From positions 22,304,349 to 22,368,348 of the forward strand of contig NC_092651.1 in NCBI RefSeq assembly GCF_032118995.1: 64,000 nt of DNA, in the 5' to 3' direction. The notes under the pieces were generated by a model that was not told the DNA's origin, did not search any database, and worked only from the letters and a program-made list of their open reading frames with translations. Source of the DNA: Asterias amurensis (Eukaryota; Echinodermata; Asteroidea; Forcipulatida; Asteriidae). The position numbers and the translations under genes are program-made. Below are positions 57,401-64,000 of the stretch, one piece after another (position 1 is the stretch's first letter; the number at the start of each line of letters is the position of its first letter).

Positions 57401-58732
57401 TAAAACAATGTCATGAAAATAATGTTCGTCTCAGTGATCATGAGACGAAAAATATTTTCGCATGTAAAAACGTGTTTTCATATTTTAAAGTACGCTTTCT
57501 ACTACCATTATCTTCAAACGGTGTAAGGTTAATGTAAATCTTTGGATATTGTGTTTTGTGCTACAAAAAATACACACATCCATTTATACATATGATAACC
57601 GAATGACGCCTGCCGTTATTCACGTTCTAACAATAGACCTTATGAAGTGACGTCATCAAACTGCCATCTTTGAGGTAAACCGCTAATAAAACAATTGAAA
57701 CGCACAGGTGTGTACGCGCAGTGCCATGTTTTGGCCTATGAGCAACCTCCTTTTGACCTCTATGTATAGGCGAGGTCCCCATACTCAGATGACGTCATAT
57801 GAAGGAGAAATAGAGCTTAATATACTAATGAGCTCTATCGAATTTTGTTGACCCATCTTGTGGCTTTCGGCCCTAAACGAACGTATAATTATTACACGAC
57901 ATTTTCTAAACCAATGCATATTCTTATGAACCCACGAATGAGTTTAACTATTTTCTTGTCCGTCTGTACAGCACAAACTCAGTCTTTCCAGTTGATGTCA
58001 AGCAATGTAGCGAAAATGCTGATATGTCTACACACAGTGATCAACTTAGCGACGGGTACAGCCAGAGTAAATGGGTCAGTGAGCAGCTGGTTCAACGAGC
58101 TAAGTCAAGGGGCTTACCAGTCGTCATATACCGCCTTGGTAAATACAAATTTTACCTGATCTATGTTTCGTTTTGAAACATCAAGATGACCAATGAGTAA
58201 TCAACTTTATTAACTTGTTGCTTAATTACAAACAAAAAAACGAGCAAGGGAACTGTTTGGTTACAACGCCTCTTGTCAGCACTTGATGACAAGCCTTTCC
58301 CCGTAGATTAATTTGATACTGTCCACCAAGTTTCTCAGATTGTGTTTTACAATTACGGATTATTATTCCCCTGCGTGGAACCAGACTATTTTGTTCTTCC
58401 ACCCTCGGTTTGATAACATTGATATCAATGGGAGACATTCAAGATGGCTGCACCGTGATCAAGATCTACAGCCCCTTATGTTAACCTAATTTACGGTTCT
58501 CTTTAGGTAACCTTTCTGGTGACTCTAAGACATCCAGTTGGAATCCATCGGACTCCAATCTCCTGACTCTACAAGGGTGTTTCCGGACCCTCTCAGCACC
58601 CGATGTCAACTGGATGGTAGAGATGACACCGGTGGACTTCTCCAGTCAGATCATTGTCAAAGTCAGCCAGAATCTAATGCTTGGGGTCGGGAAGGTCTTC
58701 CACCTTGTACATCCACAACCTCTACACTGCAG
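45457..58732 (+). CDS. NRPS-like A-T-R enzyme: adenylation, carrier protein and thioester reductase
   Basis: Seventeen in-phase exons: 45457-45700, 46981-47097, 47681-47836, 49729-49860, 50562-50727, 51279-51432, 51802-51921, 52324-52542, 53466-53665, 54279-54479, 54837-54986, 55427-55622, 55901-56072, 56592-56653, 56816-56955, 57972-58138 and 58507-58732, about 940 residues. Adenylation domain: SSGTTGKPKG (A3, 164-173), FVWE (A4, 206-209), NLYSVSE (A5, 300-306), YRSGDWG (A7, 402-408), GRCDTMVKIRGY (A8, about 420) and SGKLDKK (A10, Lys512). Carrier domain: FFDLGGHSLL, phosphopantetheine Ser572. Reductase: TGATGFLG nucleotide-binding loop (666-673) and YSQSK (Tyr839, Lys843). Expected chemistry is ATP activation of an acid, thioester loading and NAD(P)H release as aldehyde or alcohol. 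The substrate is unknown. There is no condensation domain. The last part of the reductase is not found; read-through of the final donor stops at 58808 (965 residues). Confidence 0.9.
46065..46340. mobile_element. TTAA-flanked MITE in A-T-R intron 1
   Basis: Family 'AGGCAGTGGACAC', TTAA at 46061-46064 and 46341-46344. The left part of the interior is shortened relative to 13536-13913. Confidence 0.75.
46795..46890 (-). repeat. CTGAAGA-stem-GAAAC repeat in A-T-R intron 1
   Basis: On the minus strand it reads TCCTGAAGACGATCAGAGCA, then a worn second stem strand, then ATCGAAAC, and further on the hairpin GGTTCTTTTCAGAACC. It is related to 51130-51245 and 42221-42433. Confidence 0.5.
48013..49010 (+). 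mobile_element. 5'-truncated LINE (L1/Tx1-like) with poly-A tail and target-site duplication
   Basis: The insertion lies in A-T-R intron 3. It is bracketed by AAATCACAGTATG at 48000-48012 and 49008-49020. It carries the C-terminal end of a reverse-transcriptase ORF (frame from 48013 to TAA at 48836-48838). That frame includes the zinc-binding motif CTFCKREEETLVHLFCNC, typical of the region after the RT domain in L1/Tx1-type LINEs. A 3'UTR with AATAAA (48963-48968) and an A-run of about 25 bases follows. The ATG of the apparent 294-residue frame at 47954 is host intron sequence fused by chance. The RT catalytic core and endonuclease are missing, so this copy cannot move on its own. Confidence 0.9.
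49590..49607. repeat. GT microsatellite
   Basis: About nine GT dinucleotides lie in A-T-R intron 3, upstream of exon 4. It is ordinary simple-sequence DNA. Confidence 0.8.
51130..51245 (+). repeat. CTGAAGA-stem-GAAACG repeat in A-T-R intron 5
   Basis: It begins TCCTGAAGACGATAAGAG, has the complementary CTGATCGAAACGTTGAG, then GGTTCTTTTCAGAACC, and ends near TTACTGCAAACCTCAAC. This is the most complete single copy. It ends about 35 bases before exon 6. Confidence 0.55.
53138..53423. mobile_element. TTAA-type MITE in A-T-R intron 8
   Basis: Family 'AGGCAGTGGACAC'. The ends are worn, but TTTAAA flanks both sides and the internal landmarks TTGTCAAAGACCAGTCTTCT and AGGAGCCGTTT are present. It ends about 40 bases before exon 9. 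Confidence 0.6.
54548..54830 (+). repeat. tRNA-derived SINE filling A-T-R intron 10
   Basis: It shares the tract CTCTGGTGTTTCTTCTGTTCAG and CAGAGTGTG with the SINE at 59060-59345, with a head GGCGTGGCGGAGCATTTAAG resembling a tRNA A-box region. It ends just before the acceptor of exon 11 and supplies most of the 357-base intron. Confidence 0.6.
55260..55390 (+). repeat. tRNA-derived SINE with a conserved leader, copy 3
   Basis: The leader ATAGGGAGACCGCCAACATA, then GGGCCAGATATAGATTATTG GTAGAGTGC (A box) and GGTCGATGGTTTAAATCCC (B box). It lies in A-T-R intron 11, about 35 bases before exon 12, and may have contributed to the acceptor region. Confidence 0.65.
57270..57560. mobile_element. Long inverted-repeat MITE in A-T-R intron 15
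   Basis: The arms read TCCACAGATTTACATTAAAC, then TTTGAAGATAATGATAGTAG, and are repeated in inverse form at about 57500-57550. A complementary GTCTCA..TGAGAC pair lies in the centre. Partial relatives are at 60490-60640 and 63590-63780. Confidence 0.65.
57636..57850. other. AATAGACCTT-type inverted-repeat relic in A-T-R intron 15
   Basis: AATAGACCTTATGAAGTGAC followed by GTCATC, and later GATGACGTCATATGAAGGAG, suggests worn inverted ends around GACGTCAT motifs. It resembles the start of the inner element at 38625. Limits are uncertain. Confidence 0.35.
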
Positions 58733-58788
58733 GTGGGTCCAGTCAATCAATCACAAATCATTCATTCTAAAAGCTCCAAAAGCTTTAA

Positions 58789-59010
58789 AGCCATTAGACA
58801 CTTTCTGAACAGAACATAAATTAAAAGTTCACAGATTTACAAATAACTTACAGGTTTTACAGAAGGTAATGATGAAAGACTTCCCTTGAAATATTATTCC
58901 ATGAAATGCTTTACTTTTTGAGAAAACATTAAAAAAAAATTCAATTCTCGATATCGAAAATAACGGATTTATTTAGCAAAAGTGAGGGACGCTGAAAGAA
59001 ATCTCCGAAT
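58789..59010. mobile_element. One-ended 'AGCCATTGGAC' MITE after A-T-R exon 17
   Basis: The left end AGCCATTAGACACTTTCTGA follows TTTAA, and the interior matches 26430-26679 (TTCACAGATTTACAAATAAC, then GAAATATTATTCCATGAA). The right end is missing. If exon 17 is not spliced at 58733, this element supplies the last residues and the TGA at 58806-58808. Confidence 0.65.
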
Positions 59011-59059
59011 GATGTCCAATTCAGGTTTGCGGATCTTGATAAGTGATTTATGATTTATG

Positions 59060-59345
59060 AGGTCTCGTGGCCGCGCGGATAAGAGCACACCGAACTCAAA
59101 CTCTGGTGTTTCTTTTCAGCAGAGTGTGGGTTCGAATCCCAGTCATGACACTGGTGTTGCTAAGCAAAAAACTAACAACTTCTCTCCACCCAGGGGTAAA
59201 TGGGTACCTATGAGGGCAGAGATGGCTCTTGTGATTAATTAAGCTTAGTAGCGCATACAAATTTGTTGTAGGCTGAGGTGAGATTGTGAAGCTGAGATGG
59301 TTTAAGCAACTAGTCAAGGCCCAGTGACCAGTTTGTCGTATGTAC
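59060..59345 (+). repeat. tRNA-derived SINE
   Basis: The head reads GGTCTCGTGGCCGCGCGGAT AAGAGC (A-box region), then GTGTGGGTTCGAATCCCAGT (B box). The tail contains GGGGTAAATGGGTACCTATGAGGG. It is the best-preserved SINE of this type in the window; its relative is at 54548-54830. Confidence 0.7.
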
Positions 59346-59377
59346 ACGTTGTATGGTTGGGGGGCACTACACTAAAT

Positions 59378-59540
59378 CTTGGTAGACTTGATTCAAGCCC
59401 CGTTCTCGTGCCAGAGGTCCCTTATAATATCCGACGTCAAATTGTAGTGTGGTCCCGAGAATGGCCAGGCAAAGGTTTCGGCGATTGGACTGGACATAAA
59501 AGGACCCTACGGGAACAGGACTTGAGTCAATTCTATGTCA
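59378..59540. mobile_element. MITE (TAGACTTGATTCAAG ends), copy downstream of the A-T-R gene
   Basis: The left end TAGACTTGATTCAAGCCCC is inverted at the right as GGACTTGAGTCAATTCTA. It shares GTGGTCCC and ACATAAAAGGAC-like interior blocks with 44830-45052. Confidence 0.6.
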
Positions 59541-61021
59541 CCGGGCGGTCCACAACATACAGAACGGGAGCACTCGAACGTGAGCATCCAGACTGCCGTG
59601 TTGTGCTACCTTCCGTCGTGTGTGCCTACCGTCGCGTTTACGAAAGCTCCCTACAATAGCGAAAAGACGGGAGGCAATGGAAGGCTGAATACCGCGGTAC
59701 CAAACGAGTCGTTCGAGTGAGTGCTTCACTCCGCTTGACGTTGCTGGTCAGTAGTCGACTAACAAGTGCGCTCTAAAGTGTGCCGTCAAATGTTTGAGGC
59801 TAATACAGTCGACTTAATACGAGGTCCGCCGGACTGGCCCGTTTTGCTCGTTTCATCCGAAGCTCGTAATACCCGATCACGGTTATAACAGAATGTTCTT
59901 CTGCAACTAGTGCTGGAAAACTATGGGAACCCATACATGCAAAACAAAAAACAACAACTGATGTTTGTAAACAGTTGTAAAAAAGAAATATACTCAAACA
60001 CAGTCTCGGGTGTTGGAACAAAGCAGGTAAATTATGGAGGGTGTATTGAAAAGATGTAGGGAAAAAATTGAGTTTTGTTAAAGTATATTATATTAACACG
60101 ATTAAGGATGAAGTGTTTTACTAACATTCGCCCGTCACTGCCAACAGCTCAGTTTGTTTATCAACAATGAAAATGTCTATACATACAAAGATATATTTTA
60201 TTTTAAGTTAGTGTTGACGTTATAACCACATCATGAGGTATCGTATCGTATTAACTTTGAGGTATTTTTTCTAGATTAATATAAAGTTTACAAATTTTTG
60301 TTAATTACAAAAGCCACAGACTCAGGTTAAAGTATGATTTCTTATCAAAAATTTCGAACTTTGAAAGCCATGTGCAATCTGTACAGTAGGCGAATAAATA
60401 AACTCAGCTTTCTTTACATAAATACCATGACATCAACATTGCAAAAAGTTATACGTTTGGTAGCTTTGTTTTTAAGAAAAGAAACAATAATCGTGAAGAT
60501 CACAGATTTACATAAAACTTACACGGTCTAAGGATGATGATAGTAGAAAACATCCCTTGAAATATTTCTGTCTGAAATGTCATATTTGATGAGGATCTAA
60601 TTTCGCGTTTGGAGTCGCTCAGTGAGCGTTTTATTCATTTTTGTTTGCCATCGATGCAATGCAACATTTGTAATCGGGTTTTCATTATTCTCTCGTGACC
60701 CAGATGGCCGATCGATCTCGAACTTCTACAGGTTTGTCAGTTTATGTATATGGTGGATTACATAAAGTGCTTGCACTGCCAGCAACTTTTTTTTTTGCTA
60801 ACAAAACCAATTCTGTAATGTTCCTTTAACGAATGCATTGAGAAAAATAAAAAATTTAATTACTTTGCGTAATAATTAGTTGGAAAGCATTGACTCTCGC
60901 CTTTTGAACGACTGTTGTTTTCGTTAGCATGGCAACGGAGGTCTATTTTTAAACACAAATTTCCATAATCACACTCAGTGGGAGAAGATTGTTCGGCAAC
61001 TCACCAAGCCAGAGTGATAAA

Positions 61022-61140
61022 ATGGTCGTCTTGAGTAGTTTGATTTTCCTCTTGTCTGAGGTGTTTCTTATGGTTTCAGCATCTTATAGTGTGAGGTCTT
61101 TACCGAGGGGTATGGTACCAGCCGGTAGAGCCCCCTGGCT
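61022..61140 (+). pseudogene. Decayed copy of the first exon of the PAN-discoidin gene
   Basis: The frame starts MVVLSSLIFLLSEVFLMVSA, clearly related to the start of the gene at 62132 (MAVLSCLMFLLLELCLEVSA). Both share the signal peptide followed by SYSV. Similarity continues through the codons for tyrosine/glycine/valine near GGTATGGTACCAGCCGGTAG and then stops abruptly near 61135. None of the PAN cysteines follow, and no further exons were found. It is best read as a truncated tandem duplicate. Confidence 0.7.
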
Positions 61141-62083
61141 ACACTGCTGCTTTATCCATTTAGCCACTGGACCGCCCAGCCACCTTAAGTGATACACTGT
61201 CCAATGCGGTATAGGAGGAAACCTCGCTACAGCTTTTGTTTGTAGAAAAAAAAGAAACATCAAAATAAAACAAGATAGTCATTAGTAGGTCTAGCATTGG
61301 TGAATCCATCTAGTTCTAATAGATCATTATTGATTCATCCCTTCACAGTTGACTTGTCGAAGCTAATGATGATGAAATAATTTTAGCTCCTACCCAACAA
61401 AACACCCATTAGTAAACACAAAGGAAACTGTATTTTTATCATTTATGGTGATATTGTCGAAAACTAACGCCTTCGCAAATAATCAGCATTGAGCCAGATA
61501 AAAGCCTTGAAAAGCTATTGTGTCCATTTTATCATTATACAAAAATAATCGCCATAAATATTACCGCAGGCGTTTAACGAGGGGGTTTATTGTCCCCCCC
61601 CCCCCCATTGAGGACTTGTACAAATATCACCGAAAGTGTCACAAATTGTGCATTTATTTATAAATAATCAGCCTTGGAAAATGTTGAACTATGATTCCAG
61701 TAGTTTACTGCAAGAATCTTGAAAAATCATTTCGGCAAACTCGGGCGGTGCAGGGACTAGAGGGTTAAAGCACCGTCGTGTTTACATTATGTTGGTCCAG
61801 ACGATTTTACAATTTTTACTGCTCGTTAGGGGTAACTCTCTAATTGAGTGGAACGATCAAGGCCAATTTTTTTTTGTTTAGCATTCAATAATCGCATGAA
61901 TAAGTGCTCTGTCAAGGCGAATGGTTATTGCTAAGGAGTCAAGTCATTAGGGAAACTTACCTATAATTACGGTATTAGGTATAGCATTGTTTATTTTTTA
62001 CCATGGCAACTTATGTAGTATTATTAATTCAACACTTTTTCGTTTTTTTTTAACTCACTGAGTTGGAGTAGATTACGCCCCAT

Positions 62084-62093
62084 TATATATATA
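62084..62093 (+). promoter_or_regulatory. TATA box of the PAN-discoidin gene
   Basis: TATATATATA lies 39 bases upstream of the ATG at 62132, followed by GGGACCGGCAACACAGCATT, where transcription would start. The implied 5'UTR is very short, about 10-20 bases. Confidence 0.55.
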
Positions 62094-62131
62094 GGGACCG
62101 GCAACACAGCATTCGAAGCATTAGTGCGAAC

Positions 62132-63435
62132 ATGGCCGTCTTGAGTTGTCTGATGTTCCTCTTGCTTGAGTTGTGTCTTGAGGTTTCAGCGTCTTATAGT
62201 GTGAGTGGTCTTTACCAAGGTGTCTGGTACAAACCAGTAGAGCACTACGCCCTACTAGGCCAGTCATTCATGAATATCTCGGGCATCTCTGCCGTCAGAT
62301 GTTCAGTTCGATGTCTCAGCCATCGTGGATGTTTTTCTTTCAACTACGAGCGCATTAATCAAGCCTGTCAGATGAACAACGTCAGTGCAGAGCACGTCTG
62401 TGACAACCTTCAAGGAATGCCGTATTTCTCATATTACGACGCAACTGCGACACCATTGACTTGCCAGGTAGTTGTAAAATTTGTTCGTCTGTTGTTTTCA
62501 AATGTATTGCTCGTGTTCAATCTATTTAATTCACGACCGACGTAATTCAAAGCATTTTCCTATTTTGTAAGAACGAAACTAAAATTTATTCTTACTTTAA
62601 TAAAACAAATGAAATATTCGGCGATTACCATTTGTATTTGTTCCTTTCTTGCTTAACAGAACACTTACGTTTCTGGTCATGGAAAGAGCGTTCCGGAATT
62701 TTTGAGTTTTGGTAAGTAATCAAAATTACTTACCGCTTTGAGGTTAACGAATTTAACATTAATTGGTGTTAAAAATAAAAAAATAAACTGTTTTTATTCG
62801 AGTCTTTTCAGCAATGTTGGTATGTGTACTAGCAATTATTATCTTTCTGTTCCCGACCCAGAAAAACTCGGTCTTGAAGACGGTTCAATCCCCGATGAGA
62901 GCCTCTCCGCATCAAGTAACTATATATCATCACATTCGTCAACGCCGGCTGGTGGCCGTCTCAACAAGCTACCCGGAGAAAGTGCCATAGGAGGATGGCA
63001 TCCAAGCGTAGCGGATACCAACCAGTGGATAGAGGTTGATTTAGGCAACTCGACCTACGTCACTGGGGTACTTACACAGGGGCGCAGTGGTGGCCCTGCT
63101 GGGCAGTGGGTGACAATGTACAAAGTGCAGTATGAACCGCCCTCACCGACATGTCTTGTTGACGTGAAAGACCAACTTGGTCAAACTCAGGTATGCTGAT
63201 TTAGCGTCATTTGATTTCAGATATTTTTTCAAAGGATTAAAACACGTTTTGATGCAACTGACAATTATTGCGCTACTTTTTATCCCCCTTCTAGATGTTC
63301 AATGGCAACATCGATAGGAACAGCATCGTGGAGAGGCGCTTCTTCAAGCCCGTCTTGGCGGTCAAGATTCGCATCGTGCCCGTTGGGTGGCGTGACTTCA
63401 TCTGCCTGCGTTTTGAGCTGCTTGGCTGTAAATAA
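62132..63435 (+). CDS. Secreted PAN/apple plus discoidin (F5/8 type C) domain protein
   Basis: Four exons: 62132-62467, 62660-62711, 62862-63190 and 63295-63435, in phase, giving 285 residues. A signal peptide (about residues 1-21, hydrophobic LSCLMFLLLELCL, cleavage near VSA-SYS) directs it out of the cell. Exon 1 continues with a PAN/apple-like module containing RCSVRCLSHRGCFSFNYE and the later cysteines ACQ, HVC and LTC. A short linker exon follows. Exons 3-4 encode an F5/8C discoidin domain: LGLEDGSIPDESLSASS, NQWIEVDLG, VTGVLTQGR, QWVTMYKVQY, VKIRIVPVGWRD and the final FELLGC. Such domains bind carbohydrates or anionic phospholipids, so a lectin-like or adhesive role is likely. The N-terminal cysteine that usually pairs with the last one in discoidin domains is not seen at its usual place. 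Confidence 0.88.
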
Positions 63436-63589
63436 GTTAGGTGCAGTAAACGATCACCCGTCACTTTTATTTCGAAATTGGGACATATCTCACTTAACAT
63501 CAGATTTTAGGCGTTAATGATCATTCTGTGATGTAGTACTACATCCTCGATCTTTTATCATCAATATCGTGAACTATTTGCTTGACAGT

Positions 63590-63780
63590 GTTAAAGGATT
63601 CGGGTACTTTTTCAATATGTCCACAGATTTAAATTAAACTTACACGGTTTGAAGATAATGAAAGTAGAAACTTCCCTTCAAATAATATGACTTACAGTTT
63701 TGAGGAAATGAATGAAAATTAAGTCACAAAATATTTCTCGTCTCAGTGAGGTGAGAATTATTTTAGCATGTAAAACGCAT
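63590..63780. repeat. Partial copy of the 57270-type inverted-repeat element
   Basis: TCCACAGATTTAAATTAAAC, then TTTGAAGATAATGAAAGTAG and GTCTCAGTGAGGTGAGA, match the left arm and centre of 57270-57560. The right arm is not recognisable. It begins about 155 bases after the PAN-discoidin stop. Confidence 0.55.
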
Positions 63781-63845
63781 TAACCAGTTATGTATTATAC
63801 CATACCATATCATAACTGGTTCATACGTTTTTAATTTTTCTTAAC

Positions 63846-64000
63846 TCTCTGTGAGTATTGCCTGATAATTTCGGGTCAGTGGTTGTGTTTATATTTAGAG
63901 GAAGCTTTAAGAAACTGAGAAAGTTTTTCATCACTCGCTGTGAGTATTGCTTGATAATCTCGGGTTAGTGAAATATTGTATTTTAGAGGAAGTTTAAGGA
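63846..64000. repeat. Tandem repeat of about 85 bp, cut by the window edge
   Basis: Two units share CTGTGAGTATTGC(C/T)TGATAA, then T(C/T)TCGGGT, then TTTAGAGGAAG(C)TTTAAG. The second unit runs off the right edge, so the number of copies is unknown. Confidence 0.6.

Larger units (their letters stand above)
58809..62131. other. Region between the A-T-R gene and the PAN-discoidin gene
   Basis: I looked here for the missing C-terminal exon(s) of the reductase and found none with a convincing acceptor and family match. It contains the SINE and MITEs listed, a worn MITE relic at 60490-60640, and the decayed exon copy at 61022-61140. A poly-C run lies near 61596-61608. Confidence 0.45.

Noticed and set aside
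59324..59720. Possible terminal exon of the A-T-R reductase (frames ending SSLQ and NESFE with a donor-like GTGAGT)
   Set aside because: The peptides do not resemble the reductase C-terminus, no good acceptor precedes them, and much of the span is a MITE with TAGACTTGATTCAAG ends.
60334..60531. A 65-residue frame between the A-T-R and PAN-discoidin genes
   Set aside because: It is AT-rich, its end is part of a worn MITE (TTACATAAAACTTACACGGT), and it matches no known family.

Overview
The window is metazoan nuclear DNA, most likely from an echinoderm (possibly a sea star). Genes are split into short exons with GT..AG introns, lie far apart, and sit among many short inverted-repeat (MITE-like) elements, tRNA-derived SINEs and foldback transposons. 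The echinoderm call is inference from gene content and from foldback elements resembling sea-urchin TU elements; no species was identified. All exon models below were joined by hand from splice sites, reading-frame phase and protein-family similarity.

Layout. (1) 592-768 (+): terminal exon of an unidentified tail-anchored membrane protein. (2) 7,679-24,695 (-): a complete ETS transcription factor of the ELF1/2/4 (E74) group, with two alternative first coding exons (24.7 kb and 17.1 kb) and the ETS domain at the very C-terminus. (3) 24.7-36.6 kb: no protein gene found; it holds MITEs, a second copy of a hAT-type MITE, a local duplication with an element-free insertion site, and one tRNA-Gln(CUG). 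(4) 36,574-40,307 (+): a complete five-exon mitochondrial ornithine carrier (SLC25A15/ORNT1 type), lying between two unrelated foldback transposons (35.4-36.2 kb and 42.6-44.0 kb). (5) 45,457-58,732 or 58,808 (+): a 17-exon NRPS-like gene with domain order adenylation - carrier protein - thioester reductase (A-T-R). Its first intron-borne retroelement is a 5'-truncated LINE with poly-A tail and target-site duplication. The C-terminal part of the reductase is not found; reading through the last donor meets a stop supplied by a MITE. (6) 62,132-63,435 (+): a complete small secreted PAN/apple plus discoidin (F5/8C) protein, with a decayed copy of its first exon 1.1 kb upstream.

The genes do not form a pathway. 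The ELF factor acts in the nucleus, the ornithine carrier in the inner mitochondrial membrane, the A-T-R enzyme probably reduces a carboxylic acid of unknown identity, and the PAN-discoidin protein is secreted. The most interesting items are the A-T-R gene, in which the aspartate that normally binds an alpha-amino group is replaced; the ELF short first exon, which resembles the alternative first exon of vertebrate ELF2; and the tandem-repeat-armed foldback elements.
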